From Alistipes sp. (GTDB taxonomy: Bacteria; Bacteroidota; Bacteroidia; Bacteroidales; Rikenellaceae), in the NCBI GenBank assembly GCA_020026415.1, contig JAHHQL010000001.1:1-64000 (forward strand): DNA of 64,000 nt, in the 5' to 3' direction. Each line of letters opens with the position of its first letter. The stretch's first letter is position 1. A program made the translations under genes and the position numbers. Of this stretch, positions 34,464-42,971 are shown piece after piece. Below the pieces are notes generated by a model. It was given only the letters and a program-made list of their open reading frames with translations. It had not been told where the DNA came from and made no database searches.

Positions 34464-35633
34464 ATGAAAAAGAAATTATTGAATATTGCGCTTGTTTCGT
34501 TGTTCATGGGAGCCTTGGTCGGCTGCTCCGACTGGACGGAGGTCAATCTCAAGGACTATTACAAGCCGATTCACGATGAGGCTTACTATGCGCGACTTCG
34601 TGACTACAAGATGAATACCAAGCATCAGGTAACTTTCGGCTGGTTCGGCAACTGGACGGCCATGGGTGCAAGCCTTCAGGGCAGTCTGATGGGTCTTCCG
34701 GACTCGGTGGATTTCGTTTCGATGTGGGGTAACTGGCACTCGCTCAGCCCCGAAAAGATCGCCGACAAGAACCGCGTACGCGACTTGAAGGGTACGCGCG
34801 TCATGATGTGCTTCATCGTGGCCAACTGCGGTGACCAGACGACGCCTCTGGAGGTTCGTCAGAACTGGAAGGAGAACGGCTTTGCATCGGAGACGGCTGC
34901 CGTAAACGCATTCTGGGGATGGAAAGACGGTGATCAGGCTGCCATCGACGCGGCGATCCGCAAGTATGCCAATTCGATCATTGATACGATCAACAAGTAT
35001 CAGTGGGATGGTTTCGACTTCGACTTCGAGGCCAACTACGGCAGTCCGGGTAATATCGCAGGTCCGGGTACGGGCGATTCGGCAAATCCCCAAGACAACC
35101 GTGCCGTGCGTGGCAACATGCTGACCTTCATTCAGGAGTTGGGTAAGCACCTCGGCCCCAAGTCGGGTACGGATCGTCTGCTGGTGATCGACGGTGAGCC
35201 TCAGAACATGCACCCCGATGCACGCGATTATTTCGACTATTACATCATTCAGGCTTATTCCTGCTCAAGTGCACGCAATCTGGACGGCCGTTACAAGAAA
35301 CTCTTGAAGGGTCTTGAGGTTGAGTCGGGTTCGGAGAAGGCCAAGGAGATCGCTTCGAAGTTGATCTACTGCGAGGACTTCGAACACACGGGTTACGCCG
35401 ATCAGGGCGGTGCCGAGTACACCGACCATGAGGGTAACGTGATGCCTTCGCTGCTGGGTATGGCACAGTGGCAGCCTCAGGACGGCAACGTCAAGGGCGG
35501 TATCGGTACCTACCACATGGAGTATGACTATAAGAACAATCCCGAATACAAGTGGTTGCGTATTGCCACCGGCATGATGCACGCTTTTGATTCGGGCGAG
35601 ACTCCCGAAGAGGATAACAAAGAGGAAAAATAA
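34464..35633 (+). CDS. GH18 endo-beta-N-acetylglucosaminidase-like lipoprotein
   Basis: A 389-residue lipoprotein with lipid Cys21 (LVGCSDW). It is a single GH18 TIM barrel with catalytic motif DGFDFDFE at 182-189, E189 being the acid. GH18 enzymes use substrate-assisted catalysis on GlcNAc linkages. Similar short lipoproteins in Bacteroides N-glycan loci cut the chitobiose core of N-glycans, the most probable role here; chitinase activity is the alternative. It sits in an operon between SusD and the DUF1735-LamG gene. The C-terminus is acidic (EEDNKEEK). Confidence 0.87.
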   Translation: MKKKLLNIALVSLFMGALVGCSDWTEVNLKDYYKPIHDEAYYARLRDYKMNTKHQVTFGWFGNWTAMGASLQGSLMGLPDSVDFVSMWGNWHSLSPEKIADKNRVRDLKGTRVMMCFIVANCGDQTTPLEVRQNWKENGFASETAAVNAFWGWKDGDQAAIDAAIRKYANSIIDTINKYQWDGFDFDFEANYGSPGNIAGPGTGDSANPQDNRAVRGNMLTFIQELGKHLGPKSGTDRLLVIDGEPQNMHPDARDYFDYYIIQAYSCSSARNLDGRYKKLLKGLEVESGSEKAKEIASKLIYCEDFEHTGYADQGGAEYTDHEGNVMPSLLGMAQWQPQDGNVKGGIGTYHMEYDYKNNPEYKWLRIATGMMHAFDSGETPEEDNKEEK

Positions 35634-35651
35634 TTCTAAAAACAAATTGAG

Positions 35652-36776
35652 ATGAAAATCAGCAAAATATTCAGCGGCTTGATTCTCGGTTGTGCTTTTG
35701 CGGCATCGCTGACGGGTTGTGAAGCCGATTACGAGCCCGATTACGATCGTATCTTTTTTGCGCAGGCAGCCTCTTCGTCCGTAAACAAATTGCAGGTGGA
35801 CAAGGATGCTCTGGAGACCAAACTGACCGTGCGTCTGGTTGCCGGCAAGGCTCAGGACGTGAAGGCTACGATCGCCGTAAACGAGAGCCTGATTCAGGCA
35901 TACAACGAGGTCAATGGTTCGAACTACAAGTTGCTCCCTGCGGAGTACTACACTTTGAATAAGGACGTGGTGATCACGGCAGGTACGGTTTCGGTCGATG
36001 TGCCGATGCAGATCAAACCCTTCAAGGGTGAGGAACAGTACGCTCTGGCATTCTCGTTGGAGCATGTCGAGGGACCCGTTGTTCCTTCCGAGAAATCGTC
36101 CAATATCGTGATCCTGCTCGACAAGCCTCTGATTCAGAGTGTTCCCGAGACCAATTACCGGCACGTTCCCGCTTCGGATTCCGATAAGAAATGGGGTCTG
36201 AAACTCACCGACTGGTCGTTGGAGGGTTGGATCTGGAAGGATGATCTTTCGATCAACAACCAAGCCGTATTCGATCCCGTATCGAACCCTGAAATCTATG
36301 TTCGTTTCGGTGATACTTCGATTCCCTACAACACCTTGCAGGTGAAGTTCAACGGTTCGCAGGTGAACAACCCGACCGAATTTGAGACTTCGAAGTGGTA
36401 TCATCTGGCCATTACTTACAGTCTGGGTGATCAGAAACTCACGATTTACGTCAATGGCGAGAAGACGGGCGATATGACTTCGTCGTGTCCTGAGATGAAT
36501 ATCGACGGTCTGTCGGTATGGTCGTCGAGCCAGCAGTACAACAGAGGTAAGGGGCGTATGGCACAGGTTCGTCTGTGGGGTCGTTGTCTGGCTGACAACG
36601 AGATCAAGGCCAACATGTTCACGACGGTTGCCACCAACGCCAATGCACTGAAGGGCTACTGGAAGATGAACGAGGGTCAGGGTAAGGTCTATAAGGATTG
36701 CACGGGCAATGGTTTCGATCTGATCTGTAAGATGGATCCCGCATGGATCGCGGATGTCCGTTTCGACGGTAAATAA
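35652..36776 (+). CDS. DUF1735 and LamG-like domain surface lipoprotein
   Basis: A 374-residue lipoprotein with lipid Cys23 (LTGCEAD). Residues ~30-155 match DUF1735 (VRLVAGKAQDVKATIAVNESLIQAYNEVNGSNYKLLPAEYY, then VPMQIKPFKGEEQYALAFSLEHV). Residues ~175-370 form a concanavalin/LamG-type beta-sandwich (LEGWIWKDDLSINN, KWYHLAITYSLGDQKLTIYVNGEKTG, MAQVRLWGRCLADNEIKANM). Proteins of this build are surface glycan-binding subunits in Bacteroidota polysaccharide loci. It follows the GH18 gene by 18 bases and is the last gene before a strong terminator. Confidence 0.88.
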   Translation: MKISKIFSGLILGCAFAASLTGCEADYEPDYDRIFFAQAASSSVNKLQVDKDALETKLTVRLVAGKAQDVKATIAVNESLIQAYNEVNGSNYKLLPAEYYTLNKDVVITAGTVSVDVPMQIKPFKGEEQYALAFSLEHVEGPVVPSEKSSNIVILLDKPLIQSVPETNYRHVPASDSDKKWGLKLTDWSLEGWIWKDDLSINNQAVFDPVSNPEIYVRFGDTSIPYNTLQVKFNGSQVNNPTEFETSKWYHLAITYSLGDQKLTIYVNGEKTGDMTSSCPEMNIDGLSVWSSSQQYNRGKGRMAQVRLWGRCLADNEIKANMFTTVATNANALKGYWKMNEGQGKVYKDCTGNGFDLICKMDPAWIADVRFDGK

Positions 36777-36800
36777 CAGCCTCCGGGTTTGAGTTTTTTG

Positions 36801-36834
36801 AAGGCCGGTTCTCAAAAGGAACCGGCCTTTTTCT
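36801..36834 (+). terminator. Terminator of the SusC-SusD-GH18-DUF1735 operon
   Basis: Perfect stem AAGGCCGGTTC/GAACCGGCCTT followed by a T run. It separates the GH20 gene as its own unit. Confidence 0.93.
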
Positions 36835-36884
36835 TAAAAATGGGGAATCCTCCGGCTGAGAAGGGCCTTTTCGGAATTTTTCCT

Positions 36885-36892
36885 TAAATTTG
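36885..36892 (+). promoter_or_regulatory. -7 box TAAATTTG for the GH20 gene
   Basis: TAnnTTTG match 81 bases before the start at 36973, just after the operon terminator. No TTG at -33. Confidence 0.5.
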
Positions 36893-36972
36893 TAACGTGG
36901 AAAGAGGTTTTAATCCGAAGCCCGAAAGGGCGGATTCTGACAATGAAACATATTCTTAATAACTCCTAAAAT

Positions 36973-39294
36973 ATGAGAAAACTTTTATTGACCTTGTTTG
37001 CAGGCGCATGTCTTTGTTCCTGCTCGGCACCCGCAACGGCTCCTCAGGGATTGGTTCCCTATCCCAACCGGATCGAGACTGCATCGGGTGAATACGACAT
37101 TCGCGGTGCGAAGGTAACGTGCGACAAACTCGCCGACGAACGCACCCGGCAGATGATCTGTGCTTTTGCCCAGCAGTTGGGTAAGATTTCGGGCGTTGAG
37201 AGCACCGTGACCATTACCGATGCTCCCGCTATGGAGGGTATCCGCCTTGTGGAGGACAAGACGCTCTCGGAGGAAGGCTACCGCATGGAGGTGACACAGA
37301 AGGGCATTGAACTTCGTGCCGCCACGTTCAACGGATTCATGTACGGCGTGCAGACGCTCAAGCAACTGCTGCCTGAGGCGATCTATGGTCAGACGCCCGC
37401 TCCCGAAGCCAAATGGACGGTGGGGTGCATGACCATCGACGATGCTCCGCGCTATTCGTACCGCGGTATGCACCTCGACGTGTCGCGCCACTTCTTCGAT
37501 GTGAAGGAGGTGAAACGCTACCTCGACATCATGGCCGTACACAAACTCAACGTGATGCACTGGCACCTGACTGACGATCAGGGCTGGCGTATCGAGATCA
37601 AACGCTACCCCGAACTGACGACGATCGGTTCGAAGCGTAAGGGTACGGTGATCTACAAGCAGTGGGGTAACTACGACAATATTCCCTACGGCGGTTATTA
37701 TACGCAGGATGAAGTGCGCGACGTGGTGGCTTATGCACACAGTCTGGGCATCACGATCATTCCCGAAATCGACCTTCCGGGTCACATGATGGGTGTTTTG
37801 GCCGCTTATCCCGAATTGGGTTGCACGGGCGGCCCGTATGAGGTTTGGAAGACTTGGGGCGTGTCGGACGATGTGCTCTGCATCGGTAACGAGAAATCGT
37901 TTGAACTCATCGAGAACGTTCTGAAGGAGGTGATGGAACTCTTCCCCTCGAAACTGATCCACATCGGTGGGGACGAGTGCCCGAAGGTACGTTGGACGAC
38001 CTGTCCGAAATGTCAGGCTCGTATCAAGGCTCTGGGTCTGAAGGGCGACGGCAAACATACGAAGGAACACTTCCTGCAAAGTTATGTTACGGAGCGTGTC
38101 GGCAAGTTCCTGAGCGATCATGGTCGCCGTGCCATCGGTTGGGACGAAATCCTTGAAGGTAAAGCACCCGTTGATGCCATCGTCATGTCGTGGCGTGGCA
38201 GCGAAGGCGGTATCGCCGCCGCCAAGTTGGGACACGATGTCATCATGACACCCAATACGCACTGCTACTTCGATCACTACCAGTCGCTGGATGTCGATGC
38301 CGAACCGTTCGCCATCGGCGGTTATCTGCCCGTAAAACAGGTTTATTCGTTCGACGGCAAGTTCCCCGAACTCACGGACGAGGAGCGCAAACACATCCTC
38401 GGTGTGCAGGGCAACCTCTGGACGGAGTATGTGAAGACCAACGAGCACCTCGAATATATGTTGTTGCCCCGTCTTGCCGCATTGAGCGAGGCACAGTGGT
38501 GTCAGCCTGAAGTGAAGAACTGGGATCGCTTCATTTCGAACTTCCGCATGCACAAGATCTACGATGTCATGGGCTACAACTATGCCAAGCACATTTTCGG
38601 CGTAACGGCTTCGTCGGAGAACGATACCGAGAAAGGTGCCGTGATGATGACACTTGCCACGTTGGGCAATTCGCCGATCCACTACACGTTGGACGGATCG
38701 GAACCCACCGCCGAATCACCTCTTTATACCGAACCCGTTGCTGTTGCCAAGTCGCTTATTTTCAAGGCGAAGGCTTTGCGTGATGGTATCGAGATGCCGG
38801 CTTACGAGCGTGAGTTTGTCTTCACGAAATCCACGGCACACAAGGCTGTGCTGAACTCGAAACCCACTGAAAAATATACCTATGGCGGTGTTGCCGCCCT
38901 TGTGGACGGTCACCACGGTAACAGCGGTTATTCGAGCGGTGCATGGGTCGGTTTCCTTGAAGAACCTCTCGATATGACCATCGAGATGAAGGGAGAGGAG
39001 TATTCTGCGGTTGAGGTTGAGGCCTCGGTCGATAAGAACGAGTGGATTTTCGCACCCTGTCGGATCGAGGTGCTGACTTCGGACGACGGTAAGGAGTTCA
39101 AGTCGGTTGCCCTGTTGGAGATCCCGATGGAGGAGAAGGGTAGCGACGACGGTGTCAAGACCTACAAGGTCGAATTTCCCGCTACGAAGGCCAAATTCCT
39201 GCGTGTCGTTGCCCGAAACTGCGATCTGCCCGAGTGGCACGGCGGTCACGGCAATAAAGCCCACATGTTTGTGGATGAGGTTTCGGTGCTGTAA
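36973..39294 (+). CDS. GH20 beta-N-acetylhexosaminidase with C-terminal FN3-like and F5/8C-type domains
   Basis: A 773-residue secreted enzyme, probably a lipoprotein (Cys at 15 and 17 in CLCSCSAP). A GH20b domain (about 25-155) is followed by the catalytic barrel (about 160-530) with the hallmark HIGGDE at 330-335, where D334 and E335 are the catalytic pair. The barrel also has HWHLTDDQGWRIEIKRYPELT and the GNLWTEY segment. A chitobiase-C/FN3-like region (about 550-620) and a discoidin-like domain (about 625-773) follow. It removes terminal GlcNAc or GalNAc and should complete breakdown of glycans handled by the preceding operon. It is transcribed separately. Confidence 0.95.
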   Translation: MRKLLLTLFAGACLCSCSAPATAPQGLVPYPNRIETASGEYDIRGAKVTCDKLADERTRQMICAFAQQLGKISGVESTVTITDAPAMEGIRLVEDKTLSEEGYRMEVTQKGIELRAATFNGFMYGVQTLKQLLPEAIYGQTPAPEAKWTVGCMTIDDAPRYSYRGMHLDVSRHFFDVKEVKRYLDIMAVHKLNVMHWHLTDDQGWRIEIKRYPELTTIGSKRKGTVIYKQWGNYDNIPYGGYYTQDEVRDVVAYAHSLGITIIPEIDLPGHMMGVLAAYPELGCTGGPYEVWKTWGVSDDVLCIGNEKSFELIENVLKEVMELFPSKLIHIGGDECPKVRWTTCPKCQARIKALGLKGDGKHTKEHFLQSYVTERVGKFLSDHGRRAIGWDEILEGKAPVDAIVMSWRGSEGGIAAAKLGHDVIMTPNTHCYFDHYQSLDVDAEPFAIGGYLPVKQVYSFDGKFPELTDEERKHILGVQGNLWTEYVKTNEHLEYMLLPRLAALSEAQWCQPEVKNWDRFISNFRMHKIYDVMGYNYAKHIFGVTASSENDTEKGAVMMTLATLGNSPIHYTLDGSEPTAESPLYTEPVAVAKSLIFKAKALRDGIEMPAYEREFVFTKSTAHKAVLNSKPTEKYTYGGVAALVDGHHGNSGYSSGAWVGFLEEPLDMTIEMKGEEYSAVEVEASVDKNEWIFAPCRIEVLTSDDGKEFKSVALLEIPMEEKGSDDGVKTYKVEFPATKAKFLRVVARNCDLPEWHGGHGNKAHMFVDEVSVL

Positions 39295-39311
39295 ATTTTG
39301 ATGAATAGAAG

Positions 39312-39348
39312 AAAAAGGTGACTGACCTGTGGGTCGGTCACCTTTTTT
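39312..39348. terminator. Bidirectional terminator between the GH20 and SLOG-type genes
   Basis: Stem AAAAAGGTGAC-GACC/GGTC-GTCACCTTTTTT with A and T runs on both sides. Confidence 0.9.
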
Positions 39349-39350
39349 AT

Positions 39351-39854
39351 TTAGAAAAGCGAGATGTCGGGGCGAACATCGGGCGGGGTGGCGGGATGGA
39401 GGTGGATCAGACGGCGATGACGATATAGCGCACGACGAATTGTGTAGTGTGTGCCGCCCTTGTGTCCGTCATACCAAGTGACAAGGGTTGCGGCGTGATC
39501 CACTAAAAAATTGTTGCGTACCCGATATACGCCCGCATGATACCGTTCGGAAAGCAAAACCTGCTTGTCGGCTTCGGCAAGAATCCGATAAAATCGTTCC
39601 CGATCCTTTTCCGAAAATCGTTCTGCCTGTCCCCGAAACGGCACAACGGCAATCAGTACCACATCGGAGTGTCGTTCGCGCAGGGAGAGTACTGCCTCGG
39701 CAGCCGCAAGGTCGAATCCGACGGCCATACCGCTCAAGAAAATGCGGTTCCCCGCCGTATATAACTCCTCCAGCACGGTTCGGAGCCGCGCGGCATCATA
39801 GGGGTAGGTGCGGTGACCGGTGAAAGCCACCCGATTTTCCAACATCGGATTCAT
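39351..39854 (-). CDS. SLOG/YpsA-like (DUF1273) nucleotide-binding protein
   Basis: A 167-residue cytoplasmic protein. VAFTGHRTYPY, FLSGMAVGFDLAAAEAVL, the VPFRGQAERF stretch and TLVTWYDGHKGGTHYTIRRAL match the Rossmann-like SLOG fold of the DUF1273/YpsA branch, thought to bind nucleotide-related ligands. The longer frame starting at 39893 would begin inside the preceding rubrerythrin terminator stem, so the Met at 39854 (MNPMLENRVAF) is preferred; the Met at 39845 is also possible. An imperfect -7 box (TATCTTTC) lies just upstream. Function is unknown. It is not part of a recognisable defence cluster. Confidence 0.75.
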   Translation of the reverse strand: MNPMLENRVAFTGHRTYPYDAARLRTVLEELYTAGNRIFLSGMAVGFDLAAAEAVLSLRERHSDVVLIAVVPFRGQAERFSEKDRERFYRILAEADKQVLLSERYHAGVYRVRNNFLVDHAATLVTWYDGHKGGTHYTIRRALYRHRRLIHLHPATPPDVRPDISLF

Positions 39855-39866
39855 AGTCGAAAGATA

Positions 39867-39896
39867 CAAAAAAAGGAGTGTCCCGAAAGACACTCC
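39867..39896 (-). terminator. Terminator of the rubrerythrin gene
   Basis: On the - strand: GGAGTGTC, 6-base loop, GACACTCC, then seven T. Confidence 0.9.
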
Positions 39897-39927
39897 CCGA
39901 AAAAACTTTCCATTTGGGAAAATCTTA

Positions 39928-40485
39928 TTATTTACCGAAGTAACGCTTGTAAAGACCTTCGAAGCCTTTGCCGTGGCGAGCCTCGTCCTTAGCCATCTCG
40001 TGAACGGTGTCGTGAACGGCGTCGAGGTTCTGCTCTTTGGCCATACGGGCCAGACGCATCTTGTCCTCGCATGCGCCGCACTCGGCGTTCATACGCTTCA
40101 GGAGGTTGGTCTTGGTATCCCAAACAACCTCACCGATCAACTCGGCGAATTTCGAAGCATGCTCGGCCTCTTCCCAAGCGTAACGCTTGAAAGCCTCGGC
40201 GATTTCGGGGTAGCCTTCACGGTCGGCCTGACGGCTCATTGCCAGATACATACCTACCTCGGTGCACTCGCCCATGAAGTGGTTCTGGAGACCTTCCCAC
40301 AATTCGGGGTTGGAACCTTTACCGTCACCCAACTTGTGTACGGTGACGAAATCCAGATCGCCTTCTGCTTCAACGACTTCTACAAATTTATCTTTACCGA
40401 CTTTGCACATCGGGCACTGTTCGGGTGCCTCAGGGCCTTCGTGAATGTAACCGCATACGGTACAACGCCATTTTTTAGTTGCCAT
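39928..40485 (-). CDS. Rubredoxin-rubrerythrin (reverse domain order)
   Basis: A 185-residue cytoplasmic protein. A rubredoxin-type iron site with C8xxC11 and C24xxC27 comes first, followed by a ferritin-like di-iron domain (GECTEVGMYLAMSRQADREGYPEIAEAFKRYAWEEAEHASKF and DTVHEMAKDEARHGKGFEGL). Classical rubrerythrin has the rubredoxin at the C-terminus; this reversed order is that of the peroxide-reducing reverse rubrerythrins of anaerobes. It likely reduces H2O2 with electrons from NADH via a partner oxidoreductase. It is monocistronic, with a -7 box 64 bases upstream and its own terminator. Confidence 0.93.
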   Translation of the reverse strand: MATKKWRCTVCGYIHEGPEAPEQCPMCKVGKDKFVEVVEAEGDLDFVTVHKLGDGKGSNPELWEGLQNHFMGECTEVGMYLAMSRQADREGYPEIAEAFKRYAWEEAEHASKFAELIGEVVWDTKTNLLKRMNAECGACEDKMRLARMAKEQNLDAVHDTVHEMAKDEARHGKGFEGLYKRYFGK

Positions 40486-40548
40486 AGTTGTAATGTTTTA
40501 AAGTGTGTGTGTATGTGAAAAATGTGTGTTTTGTGTGTTTGTCTGGTG

Positions 40549-40556
40549 CAAAGGTA
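40549..40556 (-). promoter_or_regulatory. -7 box TACCTTTG for the rubrerythrin gene
   Basis: Exact TAnnTTTG on the - strand, 64 bases upstream of the ATG. No TTG at standard -33 spacing. Confidence 0.5.
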
Positions 40557-40626
40557 ATCATTTCCGAGCGAGAGACCTTCTTGAAACGATTGTTTTTTCT
40601 TATGTGGGGATAAGTGAAACTTATTA

Positions 40627-41565
40627 TTATTCCCGACGGTCTATAATTTCTTCGATATAGGGGATGTCGGTCGAGTCTTTCACGAGTACCTTTTTGTCGC
40701 TGTCCAACAAATATAATGCCGGGATGGCGTTGAGGTTGTACGTGCCGTTTTTCTCCATCTGACAGCCGTCGTCATAGGCATAGATCCAGTCGGTGGGGAA
40801 CTCGCTCCGGTGTTCGCGCCACTCCTTCAGATCGGCATCGGGATGCAACACGAGGATCTGCAAACGATCCTGCTCCAACATCTCGTTGAGCATCGGCGAG
40901 GAGGAGATCGCCTCACGAATCTCACGACACATCGGACATCCCGGATTGCTGATGAACAGCAGCGTGTATTCCGCATGCAGGGCGTACAGCGAATGCTTGC
41001 GTCCGTCGGCGGTCGTGTAGATCACTTCGTTGGCTTTGTGTCCGATGCGGTTCTGTCGGGCGATTTTCAACTCGTAGGCGGGAGCGATGCGTTCGTATTC
41101 GTCGTAGTAGGGACTCGCTAAAACGGCATTCAGCACGGGAATGTAAAATTCGTCGTTGCGCAAGGGGGAGTTCGGATCGTGCAGTACGATCTTACCCAGC
41201 CACGCAAAATAATCCAACATCGGACGCGAGGCCGAGGCCTTGCGCATCAGCGTGTCGATCGGAAGTCCGTTTTGCGGTTCGTCCCACAGCAGGTTGATGT
41301 ACGAAGCGTAGGCATTGACCATCTGCGTCGTGTCGATCTTCCGCAAAAAGAGGGTATCGGCAAAGTCGAAACGATCCCAGAAGTGCAATTTGTACCACAT
41401 GGGTTCCTCTTCACGAGCCAAGTCGATCGGCAGATCGGGCAACAGGAACTCGATCCGTTCTGGGACAGGTTTTATTGTTGTTTCCTTTTTTGGGGTAGGG
41501 TTGCCACCGCAGGCCACCGCAAAAAAGGCTGTTCCGGCAATCAGATAGTTCAAGATGTGTTTCAT
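40627..41565 (-). CDS. DUF5106/thioredoxin-like lipoprotein
   Basis: A 312-residue lipoprotein. The ATG at 41565 was chosen because it gives MKHILNYLIAGTAFFAVAC with the lipid Cys at 19. Residues ~25-165 are a helical region resembling DUF5106 (LPIDLAREEEPMWYKLHFWDRFDFADTLFLRK). Residues ~190-305 have a thioredoxin-like fold with CPMC in LLFISNPGCPMCREIREAI and end with PALYLLDSDKKVLVKDSTD. It probably acts as a periplasmic or outer-membrane thiol reductase of the TlpA type, substrate unknown. Its redox site differs from the WCxxC domains of the lipoprotein array and it lacks B modules. Confidence 0.82.
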   Translation of the reverse strand: MKHILNYLIAGTAFFAVACGGNPTPKKETTIKPVPERIEFLLPDLPIDLAREEEPMWYKLHFWDRFDFADTLFLRKIDTTQMVNAYASYINLLWDEPQNGLPIDTLMRKASASRPMLDYFAWLGKIVLHDPNSPLRNDEFYIPVLNAVLASPYYDEYERIAPAYELKIARQNRIGHKANEVIYTTADGRKHSLYALHAEYTLLFISNPGCPMCREIREAISSSPMLNEMLEQDRLQILVLHPDADLKEWREHRSEFPTDWIYAYDDGCQMEKNGTYNLNAIPALYLLDSDKKVLVKDSTDIPYIEEIIDRRE

Positions 41566-41613
41566 GGGTGACATATTTTATGGGATGAACGGCTGTATTC
41601 AAATGCAAGATCG

Positions 41614-41621
41614 CAAAATTA
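41614..41621 (-). promoter_or_regulatory. -7 box TAATTTTG for the thioredoxin-like lipoprotein gene
   Basis: TAnnTTTG match on the - strand, 48 bases upstream of the ATG at 41565. No TTG at the usual spacing. Confidence 0.45.
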
Positions 41622-41647
41622 CACGATTTTTCCAAACCCCCGCCCCA

Positions 41648-41687
41648 TAAAAAAAGGAGATAGCTGCAAATTGCTTTGCAACTATCT
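41648..41687 (-). terminator. Terminator of the hut operon
   Basis: On the - strand: AGATAGTTGCAAA, short loop, TTTGCAGCTATCT, then CC and seven T. Confidence 0.9.
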
Positions 41688-41723
41688 AACCTTAAAGAGT
41701 GTGAAACGGGAAATGAATCCTTC

Positions 41724-42971
41724 CTATGCTTTCTTGTACTCCTTACCGCGCAGGAAAATACGTTTTACAAGCGGGGTCTGGTAGGCATACGAGAAGAACT
41801 CGAACGAACGCATCGGCTTGGTGATAAAGAAGTTCGCCACCTTACCCTCGGAGATCGAACCGAAATCCTTGCTCAATCCCATGGCGTAAGCACCGTTCAG
41901 GGTTGCGGCGTGAAGAGCCTCGGTCGGGGTCATCTTCATGCGGAACGAGGCCAGAGCCATCACCATGCGCATATTGCCCGAAGGCGACGATCCGGGATTG
42001 TAGTCCGAAGCCAGAGCCACGCTCAATCCGGCGGCGATCATGTCGCGGGCGGGCGGATAACTCATGCCGAGGAAGAATGCCGCACCGGGCAGCATCGTGG
42101 GCATCGTTTCGGATTCGGTCAGTACGCGGATCTCTTCTTCACCCATACGTTCGAGGTGATCGACCGACAGTGCATGGTGGGCGACACCCACCTGTACGCC
42201 TCCCGATACGGCCAACTCGTTGGCGTGGATCTTGGGAATCATGCCGTATTTGGCACCGACCTCCATAATGCGGGCGGTCTCCTCGACCGTGAAGAATCCT
42301 TCGTCGCAGAATACATCCACGAAATCGGCCAGTTTCTCGGCGGCGACACGCGGGATCATCTCCTCGCAGATCAGATCGACGTATTCCTTCTGACGACCCT
42401 TGTACTTGCGGGCAACGGCATGTGCACCGAGGAACGTCGAGCGTACTTCGAGCGGCGAGGTCTCCTTGATGCGGCGGATTACGCGCAACATTTTAAGTTC
42501 GTCCTCCGTAGAGAGTCCGTATCCCGACTTGATCTCCACGGCACCCGTACCCATCATCATGATTTCGTTGATGCGCTCCATCGCCTGACGATACAACTCG
42601 TCTTCGGAGGTCTCGTGCAGACGGTCGGCCGAGTTGAGGATGCCGCCTCCGCGACGGGCGATCTCCTCGTAACTCAATCCGTGAATCTTGTCGAGGAACT
42701 CCTGTTCGCGGCTTCCGGCATAAACCAAGTGGGTATGCGAGTCGCAGAACGAGGGGAAGAGCATTCCGCCGCGTGCATCGACCGTTTTGGCCGATGGCAC
42801 GCAGGGGAAGTCATCCATGGATCCGAAAGATTCGATGCGGCCGTCGGTCACCAACAGCCATGCGTTGTCGAGACGTTCCATGCGGTCCATCTCCGCGCCT
42901 TTCAGACGCAGGCGACCCTGACGCTCAATGCCGACGATCGTACCTATGTTTTTTACTAAAAGTTGGTCCAT
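41724..42971 (-). CDS. hutI: Imidazolonepropionase
   Basis: A 415-residue cytoplasmic amidohydrolase that opens imidazolone-5-propionate to N-formimino-L-glutamate, the third step of histidine breakdown. The metal-binding motif FCDSHTHLVYAGSRE near residue 76, the KSGYGLSTEDELKMLRVI segment, HANEL and the late ALASDYNPGSSPSGNM all match HutI. Length is normal for the family. Its start overlaps the 3' end of hutH by 16 bases, implying translational coupling. It is the last gene of the operon, with a terminator directly downstream. Confidence 0.96.
   Translation of the reverse strand: MDQLLVKNIGTIVGIERQGRLRLKGAEMDRMERLDNAWLLVTDGRIESFGSMDDFPCVPSAKTVDARGGMLFPSFCDSHTHLVYAGSREQEFLDKIHGLSYEEIARRGGGILNSADRLHETSEDELYRQAMERINEIMMMGTGAVEIKSGYGLSTEDELKMLRVIRRIKETSPLEVRSTFLGAHAVARKYKGRQKEYVDLICEEMIPRVAAEKLADFVDVFCDEGFFTVEETARIMEVGAKYGMIPKIHANELAVSGGVQVGVAHHALSVDHLERMGEEEIRVLTESETMPTMLPGAAFFLGMSYPPARDMIAAGLSVALASDYNPGSSPSGNMRMVMALASFRMKMTPTEALHAATLNGAYAMGLSKDFGSISEGKVANFFITKPMRSFEFFSYAYQTPLVKRIFLRGKEYKKA

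Noticed and set aside
39351..39854. SLOG-type protein as part of an anti-phage system
   Set aside because: Its neighbours are metabolic genes with no effector or partner; nothing supports a defence role.
39855..39893. 13-residue extension of the SLOG-type protein
   Set aside because: It begins inside the rubrerythrin terminator stem and lacks family similarity.
39820..40518. 232-codon + strand ORF opposite the rubrerythrin gene
   Set aside because: Shadow of a strongly supported gene; no domain seen.
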